A model generated the notes under the pieces. It was given only the letters and a program-made list of their open reading frames with translations. It made no database searches and was not told the origin of the DNA. A stretch of 64,000 bases of DNA, taken from positions 16,269-80,268 of the forward strand of contig JAJXWH010000025.1 of the NCBI GenBank assembly GCA_021781745.1, read 5' to 3'. This document shows positions 38,071 to 47,573 of this stretch, piece by piece (within the stretch, counting starts at the first letter, position 1; the number at the start of each line of letters is the position of its first letter). This stretch comes from Bacillota bacterium. Lineage in GTDB: Bacteria > Bacillota > Clostridia > Clostridiales > Clostridiaceae. The position numbers and the translations under genes were made by a program.

Positions 38071-39252
38071 GTGATAGATTTTAAAAAAGAAGCTAACTTA
38101 ATAAAAGAGGAACTTATAAAAATAAGAAGGGACTTACATGAACATCCAGAACTTGGATTTGAAGAAGTAAGAACATCGAAGGTAATTAAAGATTTCTTGG
38201 AGGCTAATAATATTCCATATATTGAAGTAGCAAGAACAGGAGTATGTGGAATTATAAAAGGAACAAAAGAAGGGAATAATAAAACTATAGCGCTAAGAGG
38301 AGATATAGACGGTCTTCCTATTAAAGATATGAAAACTTGTGAATTTAAATCTAAAATAGATGGAAGGATGCATGCTTGTGGTCATGATGCACATACTACA
38401 ATACTTATGGGAGCTGGAAAGATATTAAATAATAATAAAGATAAGTTTTCAGGAACTGTAAAATTATTATTTGAACCTGCAGAAGAAACTACAGGCGGAG
38501 CAACTCCAATGATAGATGAAGGGATTTTAGAAAATCCTAAAGTTGATTGTATTCTTGGTCTTCACGTAGATGAAGAAACAGAATGTGGAACTATAAAAAT
38601 AAAAAAAGGGGTTGTTAATGCAGCTTCTAATCCATTTAGTATAAAAATAACAGGTCAGGGAGGCCACGGAGCATCACCTCATACAACTGTTGACCCCATA
38701 GTTATTGCAAGTCATATTGTAGTAGCTCTTCAGACAATAGTGAGTAGAGAAATAGCCCCTGTAAATCCTATAGTTATTACTGTTGGAACGTTACATGCAG
38801 GGACTGCTCAAAATATTATTCCAGGGGAAGCAACTTTAAGCGGAATGATTAGGACTATGACAAAAGAGGATAGGGCATTTGCTATACAAAGATTAAATGA
38901 AATTGTGAATGGAATTGCAACAATGTCGAGAGCTAAGGCGGAAATTAAGATAGAGGAAAGCTATCCTTGTCTTTATAATAGTGATGAATTTGTAGATTTA
39001 GTTAGTGATAGCGCAAGTGTGATTTTAGGTAAAGAAAATGTTTTAGAGCAAAAAGCACCTAAAATGGGAGTTGAAAGCTTTGCGTATTTTGCTAATGAAA
39101 GGCCAAGTGCGTTTTATTTCTTAGGTAGTGGAAATAAAAATAAAGGAACTACAGAGCCTGCACACAGTAATTTATTTGATATTGATGAAGATTGCCTTCC
39201 AATTGGAGCTTCTATTCAAGCTTTAGCAGCATTTAATTATTTGACAGAATAG
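38071..39252 (+). CDS. M20-family metallo-amidohydrolase (amino-acid N-deacylase type)
   Basis: 393 residues. Metal-binding motifs ALRGDIDGLPI, HACGHDAHTTIL, FEPAEETTGGA and the C-terminal EPAHSNLFDIDE fit the M20D group (hippurate hydrolase, N-acetyl-diaminopimelate deacetylase and relatives). The dimerisation domain contains GQGGHGASPH. GTG start behind TATGGAGGAACC. It follows the FtsA-like gene by 53 bases and precedes an RluA-type gene. The exact substrate cannot be told by sequence. Confidence 0.9.
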   Translation: MIDFKKEANLIKEELIKIRRDLHEHPELGFEEVRTSKVIKDFLEANNIPYIEVARTGVCGIIKGTKEGNNKTIALRGDIDGLPIKDMKTCEFKSKIDGRMHACGHDAHTTILMGAGKILNNNKDKFSGTVKLLFEPAEETTGGATPMIDEGILENPKVDCILGLHVDEETECGTIKIKKGVVNAASNPFSIKITGQGGHGASPHTTVDPIVIASHIVVALQTIVSREIAPVNPIVITVGTLHAGTAQNIIPGEATLSGMIRTMTKEDRAFAIQRLNEIVNGIATMSRAKAEIKIEESYPCLYNSDEFVDLVSDSASVILGKENVLEQKAPKMGVESFAYFANERPSAFYFLGSGNKNKGTTEPAHSNLFDIDEDCLPIGASIQALAAFNYLTE

Positions 39253-39343
39253 TTACATTTAAGGATATTGCTGTAAATAAAATTGACAATATCCTTAAAA
39301 AACTAGATAATGCTAAGGGTAATAAAATTAGGAGTGATTGTAT

Positions 39344-40318
39344 TTGAAGATAGAAATAGGTCCAAATGAAGCAGGTCAGAGATTAGATAAATTTTTAAGA
39401 AAATTATTAAAGGATGTACCATTAAGTGCAATCTTTAAAGCTTTGAGAAAAAAAGATATAAGAGTTAATGATAAAAAAGAAAATGAAAAATACTTTTTAC
39501 AAGAAGGAGATATAGTAGAAATTAGATACATTCAAAGTAAAAAGGAAGATAAAACTGACAAGTTTATCAAAGTTAATGCAAAAGGAATTAAAATTGCATT
39601 TGAAGATGAAAATATATTAGTGCTTGAAAAATGGCCGAATATCTTGGTTCATTCAGATACTAAAGATAGCGAGGAACCAACACTTACAGACTATGTATTA
39701 TCATATTTAAATGATAAGGGAGCTTATGTGCCAGAAAATGAACTGACTTTTACACCAGCAGCTTGCAATAGGTTAGACAGAAATACAGCTGGTATTGTTA
39801 TTTTTGGAAAAACTTTTGAAGGGTTAAAATGCATTAATGAAGCTATAAGAGAAGATGAAATAAAGAAGTATTATTATACTCTAGCAAAAGGTAAAATAAG
39901 AAACGGACTTTATGAAGCGTACATAGTAAAAAATCCAGAAACTAATGTATCTAAGATTTATGACAGCGAAGTTGAGAATTCTAAAAAAATAGCAATGGAA
40001 ATAAGTACAGTGGAAACAAATGGTGCATATTCGCTTATAGATATTAATTTAATAACAGGACGAAGCCATCAAATTAGGGCACATTTGGCTCATTTAGGAA
40101 ATCCGATAATTGGAGATAATAAATATGGAGATAAGAAATTAAATTCATTTTTTGAGAATAAATATGGTCTAAATTATCAATATTTATATGCTTATAAATT
40201 AAATTTTAGAAAGATTAATGGTAAGCTTGAATATTTGAAAAATAAGACTATAGCAGTTGCACTACCTCCAATGTTAAAAAAAATAAAACAAGATGTGTTT
40301 AAGTTTTCGCTTAGATAG
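39344..40318 (+). CDS. RluA-family 23S rRNA pseudouridine synthase
   Basis: 324 residues. The S4 RNA-binding domain lies at the N-terminus (AGQRLDKFLRKLLKDV), followed by the catalytic domain with the RLD motif CNRLDRNTAGIVIFGKT holding the catalytic aspartate, and the RluA block ITGRSHQIRAHLAHLGNPI. Start TTG 39344 follows GGAGTG; the TTG at 39338 is too close. RluC/RluD type; target uridines unknown. A 10-base hairpin (39261-39296) lies between it and the peptidase gene but has no T tail. Confidence 0.93.
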   Translation: MKIEIGPNEAGQRLDKFLRKLLKDVPLSAIFKALRKKDIRVNDKKENEKYFLQEGDIVEIRYIQSKKEDKTDKFIKVNAKGIKIAFEDENILVLEKWPNILVHSDTKDSEEPTLTDYVLSYLNDKGAYVPENELTFTPAACNRLDRNTAGIVIFGKTFEGLKCINEAIREDEIKKYYYTLAKGKIRNGLYEAYIVKNPETNVSKIYDSEVENSKKIAMEISTVETNGAYSLIDINLITGRSHQIRAHLAHLGNPIIGDNKYGDKKLNSFFENKYGLNYQYLYAYKLNFRKINGKLEYLKNKTIAVALPPMLKKIKQDVFKFSLR

Positions 40319-40327
40319 GAGGTAATT

Positions 40328-41947
40328 ATGGAGGAAAGATCAGCCAGTAGTAATAGGGGCTTTTTAATTCTTTCAGTAGCGGGGATTTTATCTAAAGTAA
40401 TATCAGTATTTTATATACCACTCCTTCAAAGAATAATAGGTCTTGATGGATATGGTATATATCAAAATTGTTATGAAGTATTTTTATTTGTATATGCAGT
40501 TACAAATTTAGGAACTCAGCCGGCTATCGCAAAAGTAGTTGCAGAACTTATGGCCCTAGAAAAACCTAATGATGCAATAAGGGCACTTAAGATATCTAGA
40601 ACTCTTTTGGCTTTAGCTGGTGGTATATTAACAATTTTCTTAATGATATTTGCATTTCCTATTGGAAAAGCGATAGGCAACCCTTCAGCATCTTATGGAA
40701 TTTTAATGCTTGCTCCAAGCATATTTGTTACATCACTTTTATCATCTTATAGGGGATACTTCCAAGGTAGAAATAGTATGACGGCTATTGCTGTATCTCA
40801 AGTAATAGAACAAGTTATAAATATTGTGATTAGTTTGGGATGCGCTTATATTTTAATGAAAGTAAGTGTTGAATATGGCAGTGCTGGAGGTACTGTAGGT
40901 ACTTCAGTAGGTGCTCTTATTGCATGTCTTTATATGGTTTATATTTATGGTAAGAATAATTTTGAAGAAGAAGCTATAGAAGCTCAGCATAATCATAATA
41001 CTAAGAGAGTAAGGACTAAGCATATAATTAGGAAATTAATAAAATACGGACTACCGATTACTTTGAGTTCTGGGCTTCAGAACTTCGGTAGCTTAGTAGA
41101 TATGGTGAATGTTAACAGCAGATTAGCATTTGCGGGATTCACTGCAGAGCAGTCACATGTCCTTTATGGAGTTTTAGGAAGATATAAAACCTTACTTTCT
41201 GTACCTCTAATAATAGTGACAGCCCTTGGGACAACCGTATTGCCGGCAGTAGCTGCAGCTATGGCATTAAAAGATAAAAAAGAAGTAAGAAGAAAAACTA
41301 CTTTTGCTTTTAGAATAACGTTTATAATTACAATACCTGCAGCAGTAGGGCTTGCGTGTTTAGCTAAAGAAGTTTTTGAATTATTATATGGAACAACCCA
41401 AGGCTTTGAATTGATGGTATGGGGATCAGTAGTATTAATTCTTATGGCCGTTGTATCTATTCAAACTGTTATACTTCAGAGTATGAATAAACTTTATTTT
41501 GTTCTTGGTACATTTAGCATAGGTATTATTGCTAAAATAGTAGCTAATTATATATTAGTAGGAATGCCAGATATAAATATTTTAGGAGTAGTAGTAGGGA
41601 ATTTCTTATGGTTTGCAATACCATTTATTTTAAACCAAAGGGCTTTAAAAAAAGCGCTTAGAGTGAAAATACCAATGTTAAGAAATATAATAAAACCACT
41701 TGCAGCTTCAATAGTAATGGCTGGAACAATATTAGCAATAAGAGTACCTGTATCAGAAATACTAATAATAACAAACCAAAATATTATCATAAAGGGAATA
41801 TCAACATTAGTAATGATTTCTGCTGGAGGATTTGTGTATTTATATTTAATGGTATTATTGGGAGGAATTACAAAGAGCGATATTAATAGTATATCATCTC
41901 GTATTTTTACCTACTTACCTAGATTTTTAAGAAAAAAGTTAAAATAG
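40328..41947 (+). CDS. MOP-superfamily lipid/polysaccharide flippase (SpoVB/YabM type)
   Basis: 539 residues with about 14 transmembrane segments. N-terminal RGFLILSVAGILSKVISVFY and LDGYGIYQNCYEVFLFVYAV, then AGGTVGTSVGALIACLYMVY, are typical of the SpoVB/PST branch that flips lipid-linked wall or polysaccharide precursors. AGGAGG precedes the ATG, only 9 bases after the pseudouridine synthase gene. It converges with a second, separate SpoVB-family gene across a strong terminator. Confidence 0.9.
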   Translation: MEERSASSNRGFLILSVAGILSKVISVFYIPLLQRIIGLDGYGIYQNCYEVFLFVYAVTNLGTQPAIAKVVAELMALEKPNDAIRALKISRTLLALAGGILTIFLMIFAFPIGKAIGNPSASYGILMLAPSIFVTSLLSSYRGYFQGRNSMTAIAVSQVIEQVINIVISLGCAYILMKVSVEYGSAGGTVGTSVGALIACLYMVYIYGKNNFEEEAIEAQHNHNTKRVRTKHIIRKLIKYGLPITLSSGLQNFGSLVDMVNVNSRLAFAGFTAEQSHVLYGVLGRYKTLLSVPLIIVTALGTTVLPAVAAAMALKDKKEVRRKTTFAFRITFIITIPAAVGLACLAKEVFELLYGTTQGFELMVWGSVVLILMAVVSIQTVILQSMNKLYFVLGTFSIGIIAKIVANYILVGMPDINILGVVVGNFLWFAIPFILNQRALKKALRVKIPMLRNIIKPLAASIVMAGTILAIRVPVSEILIITNQNIIIKGISTLVMISAGGFVYLYLMVLLGGITKSDINSISSRIFTYLPRFLRKKLK

Positions 41948-41970
41948 TTATTTAATGATTGAAAGAAGAT

Positions 41971-42035
41971 AATACTCTATTGCGTGGCGTTGTAAAATAT
42001 TTTGCGACGATACGCAATAGAGTATTATTTCTTTT
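41971..42035. terminator. Bidirectional terminator between convergent flippase genes
   Basis: Perfect arms AATACTCTATTGCGT (41971-41985) and ACGCAATAGAGTATT (42012-42026) with an inner hairpin (GTTGTAAAATATTTTGCGAC). T-rich on both exits. Confidence 0.85.
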
Positions 42036-42058
42036 ATAGTAGGTGAATAGGTACTTGC

Positions 42059-43558
42059 TTAGTCTCCGCTTTCTCCAAAAGTTCCAAGGTATGCAAAAAC
42101 CGCAAACACAAGACCCATGATAACAAAATTGTTAATAATTAGGGAGTGGGTTAACATGTGCTTTGAAAATATATTTATAATCAAGAAGGTGAGAAAGCCA
42201 AGTAGTATATAGATTACGATATTTGACTGATTTAAATTAAGTTCAATATGTTTATTTACCTCATACATATTAAGAATAAAGCCTATTGTGCATGCAATCA
42301 GCATGGTTAAGCTGTATCCGAATATATTTATAGAATGAATGGCAGTAAATATGTATAAACATATTAATTCAATTACAGCTTCAATTAATGAGTTTCTGAG
42401 AATTATGCTTTGCCTATTAAGACCGTTCAATACCCCGAACATAGTTACAGCTGGAAAAAATATTGGTGCCGTAAGTGAAGCAAATCTAATATATTGGCCT
42501 AAATCATTTCTTCCATAAAACATTTCACCTAGAGAATTTGGAATTACGTTACAAATAATTGTAGTTGCTATTCCAAGTAAAAATGCAACTTTTAGTACTT
42601 TTCTTATTCTGACAGAAGCTTCGTATTGTTTTCCGAGTACTAAAGATTGTGAGAGGTCAGGAATTAATAATGTATTAATTGTAGAAACCACAATTAATGG
42701 TATGGTTATTATGCTAAGTGCCATGCCTGTATATTTTCCTATCATACTTAGAGCTTCAGTATAATTAAAACCAGCAGCTAGTAATCGCCTGGGAACAATT
42801 AAGGTAGATAGTGTTCCTAAAATATTAGTTAAGAAACCATTTAAGCAAAGTGGTATTGCAATAATTACAACATCAAAAAGAAGCTGAAAACCACTTTCAG
42901 GTACTTCGTGAGAAATCGGCATTTTGTTTATAGAATACTTATAATAAATATAAAGAAAAATTAGGCTTTGAAATTCGCCTATACATAGTGCAACAGTAGC
43001 TAGGGTTACCATGCCTTCTAAGGTTTGAGCATTAGTTAAATAAATAAGTAAGCTTACAGTTAAAATCCTCATGGCTTTTTCGCAAATATCAATTATGGCA
43101 GGTACTGTGATTCTAGAGGTTCCGTAAAAATACCCCTTAAGTATATTTGAAATTGCTATGCAAACCATAGCTGGGCAGATAACTTTTATGGCGTTTATAG
43201 TTCTTACATCGTTCACACCGTATTTTCCAAGTAACGGAGCGCAAAGAAATACTATAATGCCTATTAAAAATGCCCAAGATATGTTAAATAAAGATACAAC
43301 TCTAATAGTTTTCACTATATTATTATGGTCATTCTTCTGAGAATAAACAGCGGTTATTTTAGAAATGGATGCAACTATACCTGCTGTCATAAGACATATA
43401 AATAAATTGTAAATAGGCATGACCAAATTATAAAGTCCCATTCCTTCAGCACCTAAGACTTTAGAAAGATATATTGAAAAAATAAAGCCCAATATACCAG
43501 TAGTAACATTTGATGATATTAATAAAAAAGAATTCTTAACAAAATTATCTTTATCCAC
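42059..43558 (-). CDS. spoVB: Stage V sporulation protein B-like flippase
   Basis: 499 residues, about 14 transmembrane segments. The N-terminus KNSFLLISSNVTTGILGFIF and YLSKVLGAEGMGLYNLVMP matches SpoVB, the flippase required for spore cortex peptidoglycan. GTG start behind AAGGAGGGAGTGAGCC. It differs clearly from the convergent flippase at 40328 (about the same fold, low identity). The spoVB name is by family resemblance and could belong to a paralogue. Confidence 0.85.
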   Translation of the reverse strand: MDKDNFVKNSFLLISSNVTTGILGFIFSIYLSKVLGAEGMGLYNLVMPIYNLFICLMTAGIVASISKITAVYSQKNDHNNIVKTIRVVSLFNISWAFLIGIIVFLCAPLLGKYGVNDVRTINAIKVICPAMVCIAISNILKGYFYGTSRITVPAIIDICEKAMRILTVSLLIYLTNAQTLEGMVTLATVALCIGEFQSLIFLYIYYKYSINKMPISHEVPESGFQLLFDVVIIAIPLCLNGFLTNILGTLSTLIVPRRLLAAGFNYTEALSMIGKYTGMALSIITIPLIVVSTINTLLIPDLSQSLVLGKQYEASVRIRKVLKVAFLLGIATTIICNVIPNSLGEMFYGRNDLGQYIRFASLTAPIFFPAVTMFGVLNGLNRQSIILRNSLIEAVIELICLYIFTAIHSINIFGYSLTMLIACTIGFILNMYEVNKHIELNLNQSNIVIYILLGFLTFLIINIFSKHMLTHSLIINNFVIMGLVFAVFAYLGTFGESGD

Positions 43559-43785
43559 GGCTCACTCCCTCCTTCCTTTAAACCACTATAAACATATTCA
43601 TATAATGTGTAAAATATGAGACCTTTACGAAATAAATTAATTTACTTAAGTTTTCATAATTAAATCTTTTAAGTTATTAGAAAAGGGAGGTCTTATTTTA
43701 ATAGATTTACAATATAAATTTAATAGGAAATTTTTATTTGTTATAAAATTACATAATTACATTAAATCAGTAAGGGGAGAGTGAA

Positions 43786-45093
43786 GTGAGAAGGTTTCTA
43801 AAATTTTTAAGTGTTTCGGTCATAATAGTTGTGGTAGCATTTGGAGTATTTAGATTTTCTAATGAATATAGAATGAGCACATTAAAAAATAACATTAGTT
43901 GGAGTGTTGCATATAAAAACTGTAAAAATTCTGTAGCTTTCGATAAGGATGAAAATAAAAACACCTATGTAGCTTATGATAATTATATTAAGGTTATTAG
44001 AGATGACGGAAGGGAAGAAACTTTACTGCAAGATAAATCCTTAAAAATAGAAAATATAATTTATTATAAGAGTAAGTTATACTTTATTTCAAATTCTAGT
44101 TTATATGAATATGATTTAGGAAGTAAAAATTTAAAATCAATTTTAGATAAAATACCGTCTGAAGGCAAATATCTCGATAGAAATCTAATTATTAAAGATT
44201 CAAAACTTCTTTTATCCATAGGAAGTGCTACAAATTCTGGTGTGGCTACCTATGACAGCAAGTATTCCCCTGATAAGATTCCTTATGATAAAAGCTCAAT
44301 AGATATTACATTAAATGGATTTAATTATGGAGAAAAGAAAACAGGTGCTTTTATGCCTTACGGGAATTCTAGTGAGCAGGGGCAACGAATAAAAGCGCAA
44401 AGTTTAGCCAATGCCTGTATTGTTGAAATAAACTTAAGTAATAATAAGGCAGCATTATATTCTTCAGGAATAAGAAATATTAAAGGCTGGGATTTAGACA
44501 GTGAAGGAGTTTTATATGGTATTGTAGGAGGTATGGAAAGCACTGGAGAAAGGCCTATTAATAGAGACTCAGATTACCTTTACAAAATAGATAAAGGTAA
44601 ATGGTATGGATGGCCAGATTTCAGCGGTGGAGATCCTATTACTTCCCCTAGGTTTAAGGGTGATAAGTTAGTTTCTAATCTTATATCAAATCCTCCAAAC
44701 AAGATTGTTCAAGCACCTGTTTATCAATATTCGGATGTAGGGATAATAAGATATTTGGCTATAGATAAAGAAGGCAGAATATTAGATAAAAATTCAAAAA
44801 TATATTTTGATAGTAAGGAAAATGTTATAGCTTCAATTGGAACAAATAATGTTGTTTATAACTTATTGAAATTAAAAGATATAAGCGATATAAAAGGAAT
44901 AAAATATTCAGAAGGAGATATTTATATTTTAGACAGTGGAGTAGGCTGTATATATAAATTACAATCAGAGAATTTGAATCTAAAGTTTAACTTACCAATG
45001 TCGATTTGGATATTTATATTTGTATTGTTACTTATATTAACTTGTTTGATTATTTATAAATTGTATTCTAAAAAAATGAAAATAACTAAATGA
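43786..45093 (+). CDS. Membrane protein with external propeller-like domain, unknown function
   Basis: 435 residues. One transmembrane segment near the N-terminus (FLSVSVIIVVVAFGVFRF) and one at the C-terminus (SIWIFIFVLLLILTCLIIY), with about 370 residues between that show repeating strand patterns (NTYVAYDNYIKVIRDDGREE, KLYFISNSSLYEYDLGS, GVLYGIVGG) like an NHL or quinoprotein-type beta-propeller. GTG start after AGGGGAGAG. It runs opposite to spoVB. Followed by a terminator. Function unknown. Confidence 0.75.
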   Translation: MRRFLKFLSVSVIIVVVAFGVFRFSNEYRMSTLKNNISWSVAYKNCKNSVAFDKDENKNTYVAYDNYIKVIRDDGREETLLQDKSLKIENIIYYKSKLYFISNSSLYEYDLGSKNLKSILDKIPSEGKYLDRNLIIKDSKLLLSIGSATNSGVATYDSKYSPDKIPYDKSSIDITLNGFNYGEKKTGAFMPYGNSSEQGQRIKAQSLANACIVEINLSNNKAALYSSGIRNIKGWDLDSEGVLYGIVGGMESTGERPINRDSDYLYKIDKGKWYGWPDFSGGDPITSPRFKGDKLVSNLISNPPNKIVQAPVYQYSDVGIIRYLAIDKEGRILDKNSKIYFDSKENVIASIGTNNVVYNLLKLKDISDIKGIKYSEGDIYILDSGVGCIYKLQSENLNLKFNLPMSIWIFIFVLLLILTCLIIYKLYSKKMKITK

Positions 45094-45100
45094 ATTATAA

Positions 45101-45140
45101 AGCTGCTTTAAAAGATATATTTTAGGGCAGTTTTTTTAAA
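45101..45140 (+). terminator. Rho-independent terminator
   Basis: AGCTGCTTTAAAA pairs with TTTTAGGGCAGTT (wobble/bulge allowed) and is followed by a run of T's. Confidence 0.8.
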
Positions 45141-45222
45141 CTTTAAAAGATTTCATAGTTAAAATTATGGAAAATAGTGGTAGAATGTAATTATAGATAT
45201 TGAGAGGTATGGAGGAATAACT

Positions 45223-45777
45223 ATGGGTAAAACATTAGTAATAAATTTAGAAGATGTTGTTTTACAAGGGGATGTATTAGATGTAGGGGAAAAAAATCTT
45301 GGGATTATATATAGTATATCAAAAGAAGTAGAGGATGAATTATCACTAGATTACGTATCTAGCGATACTAAGATAGAATTGAAAAGTAGAGAATATGATG
45401 CTTGCACATTCTTTTTTGATTTAAACAAAATGTGGACTAGCTTAGAAAAAGAAAAATTGATTAAAGAAATAAGTTCATATTTGAAAGAGAATGGTGAAAT
45501 ATATATTTGGGATATAAATAAGGAAAGAGGAAAAGTATTTAACAATAAAATAAAGGTCATATTACCAAATGAAAAAGTTAAAGAATTTATGTTTAAAAAT
45601 TTAAACATACTTTCAAGTTCAAATATTGAAGAAATAAAAAAAATTCTTGAAAAATACTTCGAAATAGAAGAAACTAAAGCATGGGAAGATGTTTTTTTTA
45701 TAAAAGGAAAGAAATTGAAGATAAAAGTTAAAGTAGAGGAGAAAGTTAATTATGAAGGTATTAATTACAGCAATTGA
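45223..45777 (+). CDS. Degenerate SAM-methyltransferase-like protein
   Basis: 184 residues. The N-terminus VVLQGDVLDVGEKNLGIIYS resembles motif I of Rossmann methyltransferases but replaces the GxGxG loop; later EYDACTFFFDL and LIKEISSYLKENGEIYIWDI match motifs IV and VI. It may be a methyltransferase that has lost cofactor binding or a divergent active one. TATGGAGG precedes the ATG. Its end overlaps the next gene by 26 bases, indicating tight coupling with the radical SAM protein. Confidence 0.7.
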   Translation: MGKTLVINLEDVVLQGDVLDVGEKNLGIIYSISKEVEDELSLDYVSSDTKIELKSREYDACTFFFDLNKMWTSLEKEKLIKEISSYLKENGEIYIWDINKERGKVFNNKIKVILPNEKVKEFMFKNLNILSSSNIEEIKKILEKYFEIEETKAWEDVFFIKGKKLKIKVKVEEKVNYEGINYSN

Positions 45778-47416
45778 CTCTAAATTTATTCATAGTAATT
45801 TAGCTGTTAGATATTTAAAGAATTTTACAAAGGATCTTGACTATGAAGGAAAGATAAAAGAATTTACTATAAATGATAGAGAAGGAAGAATATTAGAAGA
45901 GATAATTAAGGAAAAGCCAGATATTGTAGCATTTTCAACGTATATTTGGAATGTTGAACTTATTTCAAGAGTTGCCAACTTAATTAAAAGAGTAGATTCT
46001 AATATAGAAATTTTATATGGTGGGCCAGAAGTTTCATTTGATTCGAGAAGCTTTCTAAAAAATAATGTAGGAGAGTATGTTATTGAAGGAGAAGGGGAAA
46101 AGACTTATAGGGACTTCATTTTATATAAATTAGGGAAAATTAAGTTAGAAGATGTTAGAGGAATTCATTATAAAATAAATGATGAGGTTTATTCAAATGA
46201 AAAGCGTCTTCTTATGTCTATGGATGAAATAGTATTTCCATATGAGGAAGATGAAGATTTAAGCAATAAAATTGTTTACTATGAGGCTTCAAGGGGATGT
46301 CCATTCAATTGCAAATACTGCCTTTCATCTACAAGTCATGGAGTTAGATTCTTAGATGTCGATAGAGTATTAAAGGATTTAATGTATTTTATAAATAAAA
46401 AGGTTAGATTAGTTAAATTTGTTGATCGTACATTTAACTGTAATTCTAAATTTGCTATGGCAATATGGGAGTTTCTAATAAAGCAAGATACAAATACTCA
46501 ATTTCATTTTGAGATATCAGCAGATATATTAAAACCTCAGGAAATTGAGCTTTTATCAAAGGCTCCAAAAGGAAGATTTAGATTTGAAGTTGGGGTGCAA
46601 ACAACTAATGATGAGGTTTTAAGAAATATAAATAGGTTTGTTAATTTTAGTGATATAAAAGAAAAAGTTTTAGAAATTGAAGCATTAAGAAATATAGACC
46701 AGCATTTAGATTTAATAGCAGGACTTCCAGGAGAAGATTATGAATCTTTTAAAAAGTCTTTTAATGATATGTATGAAATAAAACCAGAAGAAATACAACT
46801 TGGTTTCTTAAAGTTATTAAAGGGGTCTTCCATGAGAGAAGATGCAGATAAATATGGAATGGAATATTCACCATATCCACCATATGAAATTTTAAAGACA
46901 GATAAGATATCATATGAGGAACTTCTAAAATTAAAAAAAGTAGAAGAAATGGTTGATAAGTATTACAATTCTCAAAAGTTTAAGCTTATAATTAAGTATT
47001 TTGAAAATAAATTTGAGAAACCTTTTGATTTTTATTATAGCTTAGGAATGTTCTTTGAAAAGCAAGGATATTTTAATAAAAATATAGGAAATGCAGAATA
47101 TTACAAAGTATTTTTAGATTTTAATGAAAAAGTATTAGAAGAAAGTAATAAATATTTAAAAGAAATTATCAGATTTAATTACTTAATATTTAATAAAAAA
47201 CGTGGATTACCTGACTTTTTGAGAAGTGATATGGAAAAAGAAGAAGAAAAAAGCATTAAGGAAAACCTTAAAGAGCAATATTCTTTTAAAGAATATCATT
47301 TGGAGAAGTTTAGCTTAAATTTAGAAAAATATATTTCAAATGGTGAATTAATAGAGGAAGATTCATATTATATGTTTAATAATAATAATGAATATGTTTA
47401 TTTGCAGAATATATAA
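45752..47416 (+). CDS. B12-binding-domain radical SAM protein (DUF4080 type)
   Basis: 554 residues. An N-terminal cobalamin-binding-like domain at 1-140 (MKVLITAIDSKFIHSNLAVR, ILYGGPEVSF, VIEGEGEKTY) is followed by the radical SAM core with CPFNCKYCLSS binding the 4Fe-4S cluster, then GVQTTNDEVLRNINR and LIAGLPGEDYESF. The C-terminal 200 residues correspond to the DUF4080 region. The ATG overlaps the preceding gene. Substrate unknown; related enzymes methylate or rearrange unreactive carbons. Confidence 0.9.
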   Translation: MKVLITAIDSKFIHSNLAVRYLKNFTKDLDYEGKIKEFTINDREGRILEEIIKEKPDIVAFSTYIWNVELISRVANLIKRVDSNIEILYGGPEVSFDSRSFLKNNVGEYVIEGEGEKTYRDFILYKLGKIKLEDVRGIHYKINDEVYSNEKRLLMSMDEIVFPYEEDEDLSNKIVYYEASRGCPFNCKYCLSSTSHGVRFLDVDRVLKDLMYFINKKVRLVKFVDRTFNCNSKFAMAIWEFLIKQDTNTQFHFEISADILKPQEIELLSKAPKGRFRFEVGVQTTNDEVLRNINRFVNFSDIKEKVLEIEALRNIDQHLDLIAGLPGEDYESFKKSFNDMYEIKPEEIQLGFLKLLKGSSMREDADKYGMEYSPYPPYEILKTDKISYEELLKLKKVEEMVDKYYNSQKFKLIIKYFENKFEKPFDFYYSLGMFFEKQGYFNKNIGNAEYYKVFLDFNEKVLEESNKYLKEIIRFNYLIFNKKRGLPDFLRSDMEKEEEKSIKENLKEQYSFKEYHLEKFSLNLEKYISNGELIEEDSYYMFNNNNEYVYLQNI

Positions 47417-47486
47417 AGTTTCACATATCTGCAGAACTAGATCACTATATTCTCAAAATTAAACTAAAAAATAGCCATATAAAAAA

Positions 47487-47505
47487 CAGAGCCCTAGGGG
47501 CTCTG
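47487..47505 (-). terminator. GC-rich hairpin with the T tail on the minus strand
   Basis: CAGAGCCC pairs with GGGCTCTG. On the plus strand it is followed by AAAAAA; only on the minus strand does a TTTTTT tail follow. It therefore cannot be a classical terminator of the radical SAM gene. Confidence 0.4.
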
Positions 47506-47573
47506 AAAAAATTTCATTATTAATTATCTTCTGCTAATATTTTTTCTATTTATATTAAAGAGGAGATAAAGCT

